Translations under genes and position numbers: made by a program
Origin: Impatiens glandulifera
Lineage: Eukaryota; Streptophyta; Magnoliopsida; Ericales; Balsaminaceae
Direction of reading: 5' to 3'
DNA: 64,000 nucleotides
NCBI RefSeq assembly: GCF_907164915.1
Contig: NC_061862.1
Location: forward strand, 93,451,995 to 93,515,994
Shown here: piece by piece, positions 26,979-41,386 of the stretch
Layout: each line of letters starts with the position of its first letter
How positions within the stretch are numbered: the first letter of the stretch is position 1
The notes under the pieces: model-generated
What the model was told of the DNA's origin: nothing
Databases searched by the model: none
The model's input: the letters and a program-made list of their open reading frames with translations, nothing else

Positions 26979-28293
26979 TTAGAGGTGTAAATAAGTTGAG
27001 CCGCTCGGTTAAAGTTCGATTTGAGTTCGGTTAATATCGAATTTGAGTCGAGCTCATGCCAGCTCGTTTATGATTCGAGTCAAATTCGAACTTAGGTAAG
27101 ACTTGCTTGATAGCTCGACGAGCTTTTTTTAGTCTAATTATATAATTCTTTATTTATTATATTATACTTTTTAATAAAAAATTTAAACATACCCCTAAGA
27201 CTATCAATGAACTTATTGTTTATGTGACTGTCCCTATTCCTAGTCATCTCCTATTCAGATCTATCAAACAATTATAGATAGAAGATTGGTTCTGTGAAGA
27301 TTTTGATAGATGAAACTAGCTAGAAAAAAAATACTATAAAATTTTAAATTTTGGAATAGACTTTATATTAACAAAAATATTTATACATACCCTATAATAT
27401 TATTTTTATTAATCATTATAAAAAAATATTATATTTATTTAATATAACATAAAATATAATAGGACTGAGAAATATATCGAAAATATCGATTTTTTCAGTA
27501 TGCCAAAAAAAGTAAAGTATGATACCGACACCTTATTGGTAAGGTAAAAGTATGAGATTTTTAATATTTTGGTATATCAATATATACAAAAATATTGATA
27601 TATATTATATAAATTAAAAAATATATATTATATAATATTTATAAGGAAATAAGTAGATTTGATATTAATTTAATTATATAAACATATTTTTTTTTAGAGA
27701 AATGATTAGGTGAGGGAATTTGGTGAGGGAATGACTTGGCATAATCTTATTTGCTGAAAAAATCAAATAATTTCTCTTTTTTTTCTCTTTCCTCCCACTT
27801 TTACATTTTCCAACCAATGAAGGTGATGCCAAGTCATTCCCTTACCAAATTCCCTTACTCTATCACTCCTCTTTTTTTAAATCAAATTAAAATATAATTA
27901 AACTGTAATATTATTTAATATATGCAATTTCAACGTATTATATTTATTATAATATAGAAAACTATTTTTATTTCACTATAAAGTGTTTTTTTTTTCAAAA
28001 TAAACCTAATGGAGTGTAATATGTTTTCAAAATCATCTCAAATATAATACACGACTTCAAAGTATTCTTCTTGAGAAGACTCTCGAATTCTATTATGTTT
28101 TTTTAATTTAAGAAATTAATATATAAATATATTTAAATTCGAGCATTTCGAGTTGAACTCGAGCCTATGATTATATGATCGGGCTGAATTTGAGTTTAAT
28201 ATTGAAAGCTCGAGCCGAGCCAATAAAAAACGAGACTAGCCAAACTCGAGTAAGGGCTAGTTTGAGCTCGGCTCGGCTCGTTTACACTCCTAA
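26979..28293. mobile_element. TIR element with GTGTAAA...GAGCC ends (unit 2)
   Basis: Same ends as 5898-7063. It is about 150 bp longer overall because a 177-bp MITE sits at 27696-27872. Confidence 0.65.
27696..27872. mobile_element. 177-bp MITE inserted in the TIR element
   Basis: The left end reads AGAGAAATGATTAGGTGAGG, and the right end reverse-complemented reads AGAGGAGTGATAGAGTAAGG. The inverted repeats continue for about 45 bp (GGGAATTTGGT and GGGAATGACTTGGCA on both sides). It interrupts a T-run that is continuous at the same site in unit 1 (about 6648) and unit 3 (about 55030), so it inserted after duplication, with a T-rich target duplication. There is no coding capacity. Confidence 0.9.
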
Positions 28294-28597
28294 TCATATC
28301 TTACATGACTCTTCATCACTTTTTTTCTTCTTTTTCCGTCTTCACCATTTCTTATTTTCTTCTTCTTCCGTCTTCACAATTTCTTTCACTCATTCACAAT
28401 ATGTTGATTCATTTTTTCATATTATCTCTTATTTATACTGCTTCTTGTATTCATTCACAAGAGACTATAGGTAAATTAAAATCTATTTTTACTTCTACTA
28501 TAACTATTGTTTAGCTAGATAACTTTGATTTTTTTTGTATTATTAGAAACTTATGTTTATATGGATCGCTCATGGATGAAAATAGAAAAACATTATT
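28294..28597. other. Pyrimidine-rich spacer with 34-bp tandem duplication
   Basis: Counterpart of 7064-7330, but with a duplicated TTCCGTCTTCACCATTTCTT segment. No gene is supported. Confidence 0.45.
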
Positions 28598-28739
<142 letters not shown>

Positions 28740-28904
28740 ATCAACTAATCAATAACAAAACATGTTTAAGGGCGTAAAATATTGAATAAATATATAAAAC
28801 ACTATTACATTTAATGATTTTCAATTTATATTAGGATTGGACTATGATAGAAAAAAGACTAGACAATATTAGGGATATAATAATTAGTATATTATATATA
28901 ATAT

Positions 28905-29115
28905 TTAAATAGATAAAAAAAGGTTAATATATTATATATAATTAAAGTATATAATATATAGTATTGAAAGAGATAAAAAAAAAAGATTAATATATTATGT
29001 ATAATAAAAAATAAAAAAAAGTATTAGTATATATTTTATATACAATATGAAGAGATAAAAAAAAGTTTAGTGTAAATATTATATATAATATGTTTGAGAA
29101 AAAAAATGAATTTAC
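28905..29115. repeat. Degenerate AT-rich minisatellite (unit 2)
   Basis: Counterpart of 7545-7770, built on AGATAAAAAAA and TTAATATATTATATATAAT. Confidence 0.7.
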
Positions 29116-29512
29116 AAGATTAATAATATATTATATTATATAAAAAAGTTAATAGATTATTGCTCAAAATAAGTTAATAGATTTTGTTATATTTGCACCA
29201 AAATAATTTAAATATATATTATAATATTTAATAGAAAAATGTCAATTGTTTTTACGGTATCTACCTCCTAAAGTAAAAATTAAATTTTAGTTATTTGTTT
29301 TATTATGTATTTTTTATATTAGTTATTTGTAAGCTTAAACATATCATATTACTTAATTCAGGTAGTTATATTTGTTATGCTTGAAGAACATGATTTAAAA
29401 ATTATTAATATATTAAATGTTCAAATAGTTTTATAGTTTTATATTTGATTTTGGAATTTTATGTTTTAGAATATTGATTAATAATGGTGGTTTGATATTT
29501 TTGGACTAGTAT

Positions 29513-31563
29513 TGTAAGCACTAAAAATCAACACTCTAATTTATAATATTAAAATAATTATTTTAAATTATTTTTAAATATATAAGATCAAAATAATTAA
29601 CTCCATGGCCAAAAACACATTTAAAATAATTAATTAGGATTAATTATTGTGTTAATTAATCAAATTAATTAAAATTAAAATTAAAATAAACTTATTTGTT
29701 ATGAATTTCTCTTTATTTGTTCTTAGGATGGAGGATAATGAATGAATTTAATGATTAAATAAAAAAAAAAAGAGGATCAATCGATTAGAGATAATGATGA
29801 GAAGTCATTCCATGCGATGAGGGAAACATGTGAATTCAAATATACTCAACCAATCATAGTGCAATATTTGTTTTTAATTAATTGATGTATTACATTCTAG
29901 TGACGCACCTAATGTTTAGAAACATTTCTTTAGACTCCCTATACATACTTTAGGCTACATACCATAGAAGACACTTTTTCCTTATGTCACACATTCTTCC
30001 AATTCTTTTATATATATTTTTAATTTCCTATAAATCCATTTTGCATTACTTTCGAGTTTGTTTTTGTTTGAATTAGTAAATTAATTGAAGATTAATCAAA
30101 TTGAATTAATTTAAATATTCAATATATTCAAACTATTAATTCATTCAATAATAATCAAAATGTCAAATTTGAAAAAAATATCATTTTATAAATTTATGTT
30201 CTTGGGTTCTGGTTTACAACTCGCCCAGGTCGAAAGGGTTCTAAGCCTTTGCTTTGCCCCAATGACTTAATAACATGTGTATGATTATATATTAAATAAA
30301 TGAGAAAAGCTTTGATTTCTATAAATAATTGAGGTTATGATATTGTATTGTTCACAATGTATAATATATACTTGTATGCAAAATAAATAAATAAATCAAC
30401 TTTGGTATATATTTGGGTTTATTATGTGTACTTGATGTAGTTCAAGTTAGGGGTGTTCAATATTTTGTTTGAACGGATATCCGGCCGAATTTGAGTTTAT
30501 TGTATTTGAATAAATCGAATTTGAATTTGATTTTTAATTTTTGAATCAAATTTTAAACCAATTCAAATTCAAATACGATTTTCGAGTTGAAATTTCAACT
30601 CAATAAATCAAATCGAATTCATTTTTTATTATTTATTATAATTATATATTATATAATTTATTAAAGTTTGGTTAGAAACTGTACCCTTAGGGCCTGTTTG
30701 GCCAAAAAACTCATATATTCACAAATTTGCGGAGTCATAATTTTTAAAATACGTGTCCAAAAATTATGAAATTGATATATTTACGATCACAAAAATATTT
30801 CCAAATTTGACGTCGAATTTCATAATTTTCTGGATAATTTGATATTTTCGATATTTTTCATGATTTTATGAACTTTTTTTTTTACTTTATGCATGTTAAT
30901 GATTTTTTTAACATGTTTCCTACTTTTGTAGGATTTTACTTGTATGTATATATGATTTCCTTTATTGTATTTTATTTATGCTTATATATGTTTGTATGTA
31001 TGCTTGTATTATTGTTTGAAAAAAAAATATAAGATTCACACAAATGTGCACAATCACTCTTAGAGTTAGGTTAAACAAGAAAAATAGAAAAACTAAAATG
31101 TAAAATGTAAAATATATTTTTAAAGGACAAAATTGTAATAATATAAGTTATCTTTGTAATGAGTGTTGTGGGACTTAACGTTTTTAGCCCTTTCCCACAT
31201 ATAACCAAGCACCAAACTAATAAAAGATCTCTAATTATTGCCTGAATACGCTTAAATTATTTTTCTAATTTTAAAAAATTAGGTGGTGACTCTATAGTCT
31301 TGAAGTTATCCTTAATTAATTTTTTTTAAAAACACCTATGTTAACATCTCATTAAATTCTCAATGTTAGATGGAATTCGACGAGAGGGTTGATTATGGGG
31401 TTACAATAAAGTTTAACTTTTATCGCTTTAATTTTTCGATATCACTTAAAAAATAAATTCTACACGTAAAAATAAATTAATAAGAGAAGATTAAACAATG
31501 TAAGATATAGAGCTAAGATGAGTAATTTCTATCGTGTATAGTTTCTAGCGACTCTGTTGTGAA
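29513..31563 (+). mobile_element. Possible decayed Tat-type long LTR (unit 2)
   Basis: Counterpart of 8177-10224. It has the same TGTAAGCACTAAAAATCAAC start, TTAGGTGGTGACTCT phrase and TTCTAGCGACTCTGTTGTG phrase (31543). Confidence 0.35.
30217..30260. other. 44-bp unit-specific insertion
   Basis: A GC-richer insert (CAACTCGCCCAGGTCGAAAG to CTTTGCTTTGCCCC) replaces five bases present in unit 1 (near 8903). There are no terminal repeats or target duplication, so it looks like filler DNA captured at a repaired break. Confidence 0.7.
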
Positions 31564-32774
31564 TATTTAATGTTTTGTTTCAAACACAATTTTGGAAATT
31601 TAGAAATCTATTTTACACAAAACTATATGCCGAGAAAATGTTGAAAGAGTGACCTTATAAAATAAAGGAATAGAGGAAGGGATTTGGAATTTGACCTCCA
31701 TACAAAAAAATATTTTGTTTTCTTAATGTGCATGAATTCTGGGACTCTAGTGTGAAGATAATATAAGGTATACGTCATTGGACAAATCCTATACATCTAT
31801 TTATTACGTTATAAGATTATCAATGAGGAATGATGATCTCCACCCGCTTTTGAGAAATTTTTATGTGATTTGTTCGTTGAGTATGAATGTAGAAAAAACC
31901 TATGTTAACTCTTTCTTCCATTTCATAAATTCTCTACCATTAAAAATAAGGGATTTGTGATTAGCGGTGAGGGGTATGACCAATTAGAGCTCTCCTTACA
32001 TCGATGACATTTAGATTATCCTTGTCGGTAGCACCCCTCTCTCTTATTGTCATGGAAGTCATATAACAAAATTCCTACGTCATTTCTACTAGTCGTTGAA
32101 TCGCCGTGCCCGAACATTAAATCCACATCGTAATATTTTTTTTATTAGTTATCTGACTACTATATATGTAAATACGTGTATGAATATGGATATAAATAAG
32201 TTCTCATGAGTACATTCTATCCATTTAATAAACATGATTTTTTTTTATAAAAATATAAAAACAATAAAAACAAAAAACATAACAAAATAAAAATATAAAA
32301 AGTCTAACTTAACGAGTTATTGTCTTTAATTCTTTATTACACAAATTCATTGATGTTAAAACGTTCGAACATTGACCATTCAGACTAAAAAAATAAATCT
32401 ATCAAGAAGAGGACATCATCCCGTGGACATCAAATAAGAGGAACATGTCAAAGACAAGGAAGCAAAACGACAAAGACTTAAATTTCCTTTAATGCTTTTA
32501 AAATTTAACTTTGATGTTGAGGGGTGTATGCGTTTGTAATTGTTTTTGATTTATCCACACACTTAAATAAAATGTAACTTCTTTTAATACACTCAATATT
32601 TTTATGAATGAAAAATGACTGTTTATTCTACGTTTAGGACATACATGTATATGAGTAACATGTACTACTCTTTCGGTTTACTCTTTAAACCATCTCGCCC
32701 TCTTTCGACGAATCTATTCACCATAGAAGCGTACTACATAATTGAGGAGACATCCAATAAACATTTAAGCATCG
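31564..32774. other. Unannotated intergenic sequence (unit 2)
   Basis: Collinear with 10225-11440. No supported gene. Confidence 0.5.
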
Positions 32775-33385
32775 TACAACTCTTAATCCAATATCCTTCG
32801 TAGCGGTCTTTCTATTCTTCATTGACAAGCAAACGAACTACACTTAGCTCATAATTCATGACTCTGTAGAATTCCTTCTATCCATCGACGAATGAATGTG
32901 CTTCACTTATCTCAGAATCCACAATTCTTCTTAGAATTCTTTCGATTTCTTGTCGACGAACACACAAATATTGATCCACGACTTATTATAAAGCCTTTAT
33001 TGTTATTCTTCTACGGAAATTCAACTTTGAATCCAAGATTCTTTATCCTTTATATCCCCATCAATGAATACACGTGTTTCATTCAATACGAAATTCATGA
33101 ATCTTCGTGAAAATCTTTCTATCCTCCATCAACAAACGCACGTGCGTCACTAACTTAGGGATCACGTCTCTTTTCAAGGATCCTTTTATCACTCGTTAAT
33201 GAAAACACGCATGTCACTAACTTAGAGCTCACATCTCTTTTCAGAGATCTTTTATCCTTTGTCTATGAACGTGCGAATACCATTAAGTTTAGAATCTACG
33301 ACCATTCGTGGAATTCATTTTATCATTTTCTTGACGAACGCGTGAATTCACGACTCTTTGTGGTATTTCTTTATACACTTTGTCA
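32775..33385. repeat. Degenerate ~66-bp minisatellite (unit 2)
   Basis: Counterpart of 11450-12060. The copies keep the order of diverged variants, so the array was duplicated as a block, with small deletions. Confidence 0.8.
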
Positions 33386-34535
33386 ACAAATTAACAACAA
33401 TGCTTATGTTATTTTCCATTTTTAGATAAAGATGTTGCAAACTAAGGCGATGTCGATGTTGTTACTTTTTCATTTCCTCCATATTTAGATATTGTGTGCT
33501 TGTGTCATGCCTTCAAAATCATCTTTAAATAATAAAATATATTGATATTGAAAGAGAGAAATATATCAAATAATTTTATAATTAAAATATAAATAATATG
33601 ATAGAGATTACGAAATATTAAATATGATATTGTAATACGAAATTTAATAGACTTGAATCACCGACTAAACATAATTTACACCAAAAGGGGCTATCCCTTA
33701 ATGAGAATGAATTTAATTTGACTTGAAAACGAAATAAATTTATTAGTTAAAATAAGTTATAATCTAAATCTAAGAAACCCAACCTAGTTGAAATCTTAAG
33801 AGATCAATAATTTTAAATTAGTTATGAAGATGGTTTAAATTTCGGTCATAAAATAATAATTATTCATATTTGGAGTTATATTCTTAACTTTGTACCGTTT
33901 GAAATACTAACTATTTCAAATAAAAATAAATATATAAGAAAAAATTTCAAACAAAACTACATGTATAGAAAGCAATTTCAAACAAAATTATTTTTATGAA
34001 CATATTTAAAACTCAGTTTTATGTATAGGGAACACTATATTTATTATCTCTTAACTAAAATTAGGTCCATAAAATTGGTTTGAGTTGAGTTTTAAGTGGA
34101 TGAAATAAATTGTTGGTATAAATTTCAAATATAATGGAAGGGTATGAACAACCCAATATCTTGAATATGTCAATAATTTTAAAAAAGTTTAGCGAGTTAA
34201 ATTAAAAAATCAAAATAATTATTTAATACAATTAAAAATTTAAAACAGTGTTGGTCTATGAGAGCAAAATATAATATTTAAGTTCCATAAAAATATATTA
34301 AATAAAAATAAGAGACTATAGAATTGTAGAGGTCGTGTTCATCTAATTTAAGTGGAAAAAAACAGAATGAAGTTATTTCTTGAAAAATATCTTCTCATTT
34401 ATAAAGGAATAAATTAGTAGCTTAAGGCCGATTTGTAAATTGGATTTTGTTAGAGTAATGTTCAAAAAGTTATTGATGTTTATGTGTAAACTAAAATTTC
34501 ATTAAAAAATATTAGTTTATTCAGAACATTTTTTT
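33386..34535. other. AT-rich spacer (unit 2)
   Basis: Collinear with 12061-13210. No feature seen. Confidence 0.6.
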
Positions 34536-34805
34536 ATGTAAAATTTATCTTTCAAATGATCCAAATTTATAATATTGTGATTTCCAATCATAATCAAGAA
34601 TCATAAAAGGAGTGTTTCTTATTGTAGGGTGCAATAACAAATAATATTGTAAAAACTTAAATTTGGCAAAACAATAACAACATCAAACAAAATTTCTATA
34701 AATTTAAAACTTTTTTGAATAAATTTTCTAAACCCATGTAACAAGATAATGTATCTAACTATCAATTATATTATTATTTATAAATGTTTATACTTTGTTT
34801 TAAAA
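34536..34805. repeat. R3b upstream of protease copy 3
   Basis: Counterpart of 13211-13480. Confidence 0.8.
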
Positions 34806-35626
34806 AAATAATCCATTTAATAAAAAAAAAACACTTATAAGTACAACAACAAAAATATACATATGAAAAAAAAGTTTATAAAGCAAAAATAAATTAAGAA
34901 ACATACTACAATTAATTAGTTTAAATGTTTCAAGAAGAACACTAATGTCTTTACATAAATTCATAAGTTTTCGAATCTCATATCGGAAGACATTGTAAAT
35001 AATTCTTAAGAACATACTTTCATTGTTAAATGTTCTCCGATTTATTTTCAACTAGCTAGATAATACATTAAAAAATTATAGGGATATAAATATATCTTGT
35101 AAATAAGGTTTTTTTTAGTCATTCATCCCTATACCTATCTCAATAACTAATGTTAGTCTTCAACCTAACTTATTAGATTCCGGTAAAATTACATAATATA
35201 TTTGCGATATTGTGAGAATGTACATAATGTACAAGCATATGAGAATAGTATACAATCTCCTTGTAGGACATTCGACACTCGCTCAGATAATTTATTGTTA
35301 TTTGTATATTTTTTATATTTAAAAAATAATCCTAATAAATAAATAAACAGTAAAAACAATTAATAAAAAATTATCAAAAATTTAAATATCAAATAAAGTT
35401 TAATTTCTTTTATTCAACATTTTTTTTACTAAATGTCAAATCAGCATTTTAATTTTATTTTTGGTAATTATGATTGTTAAATTATAAGTAAATATTTAAT
35501 GATAATTATATTTAAAAAAAAAATCAGGCCTATCCTAATAACTCAAATATAAATAAATAAAAAAACAATAAGAAGATAATTGAATAAAATATTCTCTTAA
35601 ATATTTAAATAATAAATATATTCATC
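34806..35626 (+). other. Upstream region of protease copy 3
   Basis: AT-rich, collinear with 13481-14287. No separate gene seen. Confidence 0.5.
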
Positions 35627-35633
35627 TATAAAA
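35627..35633 (+). promoter_or_regulatory. TATA box of protease copy 3
   Basis: TATAAAA lies 43 bp before the ATG at 35676, matching copy 2. Confidence 0.6.
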
Positions 35634-35675
35634 TAATCCTCATTTCATTCTTTAGACTCGCACCATTAATTAAAC

Positions 35676-37694
<2,019 letters not shown>

Positions 37695-37788
37695 ACGTAG
37701 CAATTAAATTAAAGTATCCAAATCTAAGTTAAAATAAGGTGGAGGTGGTGGTGGTCACTTCTTTTGTTTTTGTTGTTATTATGTATTT

Positions 37789-37816
37789 AATAAACTGATC
37801 ATGTTTTATTAATAAA
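37789..37816 (+). terminator. Candidate polyadenylation signals, copy 3
   Basis: Two AATAAA hexamers at the same distance from the stop as in copy 2. Confidence 0.5.
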
Positions 37817-38204
37817 TCTACCATGATCACATGTATTTGCATAATTATTAATATAAATAAAATATTATTTATTTATAAATATTTTAAATAAAATTAATAT
37901 TATTTAAATTTAATTTATTTAAAATTAGTTTATGTTTTTAAAAATTAAGTTTAATATAAAATTTAATGTTAATATATATTTTAAAATTAATTATATATCT
38001 AAAGTTAAAAAAAATAATTTTATGAGTTTAAAAATACTTAAAAAAAGAAATGTAGATTTTTATTCTTAAGAATCAAGTCAATTACATCATACAAGTTACT
38101 ATAAATCACTCTAGAAATTTTACTTAAAGTTGTATCATAAATTTTTCTCTTATCAAAAGTAATGTTAGACGTGTTTTACACTATTACCAACCTCTTATAT
38201 TATC
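37817..38204. other. AT-rich 3' flank (unit 3)
   Basis: Identical to unit 2 up to 38059, then diverges. No gene. Confidence 0.6.
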
Positions 38205-39570
38205 ACGACATTTTTTTACCACCATTTCGACAAACCAACCACCAATCACACAATCCACGTCTCATACAGTGACCTCAGACACTTTCACACACCTATTATC
38301 TCTAGTCAAATCAACCACCAATCTCAATCGACCTCTAATATCATGACCTCACGTTTTCATATGCATCTTATCACACTCGACAAACTAACCACCAATCTCA
38401 ATCGACCTATAATATTGTGAGCTCACACATTTTCACATTTCGGTCAATCAAAATTTTATTCATATTATTTTTAACCACCTATATCTCCTTTGTTATCGGC
38501 CTCTTATCCCCACAAATGACACCTCTAATCTGATGATTTTTACCCATACTGCGGTCTCTTTTACCACCAATCGACTTCTTATCTTGTGACTCACACTTTT
38601 CATAATCCTCTTTATCCACTCGGAAAATTATCCACAAATCCCAATCAACCTTTAATCATGTGACCTCACACACTTTACAGCTCGATTAATCAATATCTCA
38701 TTCATATATTTTAACCACTAATATCTTATTTATTACCCATCCTCTTTTATAATACTGTGACCTCTTTTATTACGCCTAATTAATCTCAATCGACATCTCA
38801 TCTTGTGACCTCACACTTTCACACACCTTATATCCCCGTAAAACCAACACCAATCCCTCAATCGACCTCTCATATTGTGATTCACACTTTTTCATGTCTT
38901 TTTGTCTACTCGATAAATAACTCACCAATCACGATTGAACTCTAATTTCGTGATCTCACACTTTTATATTTCGGTCAATCAACATATCATTCATAAATTC
39001 TTAACCACTAATATATCATTTTTACATACCTCTTAAATTATTTTTCACTTCCGGAAAACCAACCACCAAATCTCAATCGACATCTCATCTCATGACTTTA
39101 CACACACTTTCACACATATCTTATCCCTCGTCAAAACAAACATCAATCTCCTAAATCGACCTCTCATCTTGTGACTCACATTTTTTCATACCTCTCACAC
39201 ACATTTATACTCCGGTCAATCGACATCTCATTTATATATTTTTAACCGTCATTATCTCCTTTTATTATCGACTTTTTATCCCGACAAATCAACCACAATT
39301 CTCCACCTCGTATCTCATCATATTTACTCTTATTGCGACTTCTTTTACCCCACTTCAACCAATCAACAACCAATCCCCCAATCGATCACTTCAGTCGTCA
39401 ACATCTCATTCATATATTTTTAAACACTAATATCTAATTTGTTATGAAGACCTCTTATATTTACCCTCACTTCGGAAAACCAACCATCAAATCTTAATCG
39501 ACATTTCATCTCGTGACCTTACACACTTTCACACACCTCTTATCCCCTAAACAAACCACCCACCAAGCTT
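38205..39570. repeat. Degenerate ~74-bp minisatellite (unit 3)
   Basis: Counterpart of 16855-18225, with a few internal deletions (for example near 38560 and 38955). The order of variant units is preserved. Confidence 0.85.
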
Positions 39571-39579
39571 GAATCATCA

Positions 39580-40078
39580 TCTTCAAGTTGTTGAAGATGA
39601 TAGAGGCCCAATTGATGGATGTCCCGTAGACGATTGAGATCATCATCTTATACACCTTCCTAGTATAGAACTGGTTAGGTATATTTGTCCTAGGATGGAT
39701 CTTTGGATGATGTCATGAAGAAGTTGGATGTGGAGGCGAGGTTGATTTGAGTCCGTGGTTATTAACCGGACTCAAAGTGTTGGAGAAGAAGTGCGAAAAT
39801 TCCTCATTTGTATTGGAGAGAGGAGGGGGAAAATCCGAAAATCCTTCGGTTGGTAGATCGAAGAAACTGGAGAAGGATTCTTCAGTGATATGGAAGAAGA
39901 AAATTCCTCTCACATAGGAAACGATCGATCCATTATCCAGAATGACGGCATAATTGATGAAGTCGGTAACATCCCTTTCCAGAAGAAAGTCATAATCTTC
40001 CAGGAATTGTTGCAAGCCGGAGTCAACAAGATTTTGAAAATCAATGCCTTTTGTTTCGCTATCTCGAGATGATAGCAT
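39580..40078 (-). pseudogene. Putative plant transposon protein, paralogue b (unit 3)
   Basis: Starts at 40078 (MLSSRDSETKG). It reads FQNLVDSGLQQFLEDYDFLL, FFDLPTEGFSDF and then SNTNEEFSHFFSNTLSPVNN in one frame, so it lacks the frameshift seen in unit 2 at that place. It breaks later (near 39745-39713) and loses its 3' end at the minisatellite. Function unknown. Confidence 0.65.
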
Positions 40079-40611
40079 TGAATCAAAATCAATGACTAGA
40101 GATGTTCAAGACATGATGAATATATGAGAGAGATCTGAGTTTTAGAGAGATTATAAAAGCAAGAATGTTGTAGTTTGGATGGAGGTAAGTTGCTCTTTAA
40201 ATAGGGGATCGGTTTCAAAAGCATTTAAGATTTTCATTAAATAGAGAATCTTTCCGTTATGAAAAGTCTTGTCTTTTTTCCCAAAAAGGTTACTTTTGAT
40301 TCTTGGGAAGGAGTTACTTTTTCAGAAGATTGTCTTGGAAAGATGCAAGGAGGGCTTACACAATAACGGGTCAAATTTTAAACGCATGCTTGGGAATATT
40401 TTGAAAATGACTGAAATTTGGTAATGACCGATATTTGGTAGCTTCTCCCTGAGAGTATGCCCGATTAAGGAAAATGGCATTTAAAGTTAATCATCTTAAT
40501 ATTTGACCGAAGTTTCATTAAACCGGTATTTCATAAAAGCTGAAAACACATAACCGATATTGAAGCAAAATAATCGGTATGGTTGTGAAATACATAAAGT
40601 AGACCCTAGGA
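40079..40611 (-). other. Spacer between paralogues (unit 3)
   Basis: Counterpart of 18738-19271, including the minus-strand TATTTAAA box. No protein. Confidence 0.45.
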
Positions 40612-41344
40612 CTAGTAGTGAGATGGTCCAATAGCCAGAGTTCTCATAGCTCTTGCTCTGTCTATCCAGTAGATGTATGCCTGGATCCTCTCCTTCGTTA
40701 GCAGCTAATTAGGATAGAGGGTGGCTCCTCGACCGAGGTAGACATCGATGTCAAAGAACAAACCACATTGATGAGGAGCAAATCCTCTTTTGTTGGAAAA
40801 GATCATCTCCTTCAGGTTTTTGAAGATGACCCTAGACCAGTTGACCGGAGTGCCTTCGGTGATGGAAACATCATTTCGAAGACCTTCTGGGTGTAGGATT
40901 GAGTGTTTGCCTTGGCAAAAATATTCTTACTTAGGATCTCACTTAGTTGCTGAAATTCACTTTGGAGGGAACTTTTGGCTCCATAAGTGTTGACCGGAGT
41001 CATGGAACCTGAAAAGTGGTGGCGCATCTCATTGATGACCATCGGTGAGAAGTTGAAGTTAGTGAGACCTTCAGTAGGTAGTCCGCAACTAAGTGCGAGA
41101 TCTACCTCACTAAAGATGAAGGATTTGCCTTGAACTTCGGCAAGGATAAGATCCTCCCGAATGACCCTAGCGGTATTGAAAAATTCAGTAACTACATAAT
41201 AGTCTATGATATATCTATCTTCCAAAAATGGTCTTAAACCGGAACGTTCACTGGACCAAAAAAGGCTTGGATTTCAACATCTTCGGAATGTGAGACCGAT
41301 TCAAAATTGGCAAGAAGAATTTTTTTAGCAAGGAAACTAGACAT
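40612..41344 (-). pseudogene. Putative plant transposon protein, paralogue a (unit 3)
   Basis: Starts at 41344 (MSSFLAKKI...). A frameshift near 41262 breaks it, and the main frame resumes at MEDRYIIDYYVVTEFFN. It reads through LSCGLPTEGLTNF and TQKVFEMMF, then a second frameshift follows. At the end it has GRGATLYPN then TAG, where unit 2 has CAG. Conversely it lacks unit 2's TGA. Both copies are broken independently. Confidence 0.68.
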
Positions 41345-41386
41345 TTTTGCTTGAGGATTTTCTTATGTTTGATTTAAAGAGTGTGA

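Noticed and set aside
28175..28514. Overlapping frames rich in Phe and Ser (also at 55330-55669)
   Set aside because: They are produced by the pyrimidine-rich stretch and TIR-element end. Unit 1 lacks the tandem duplication and has no such frame.
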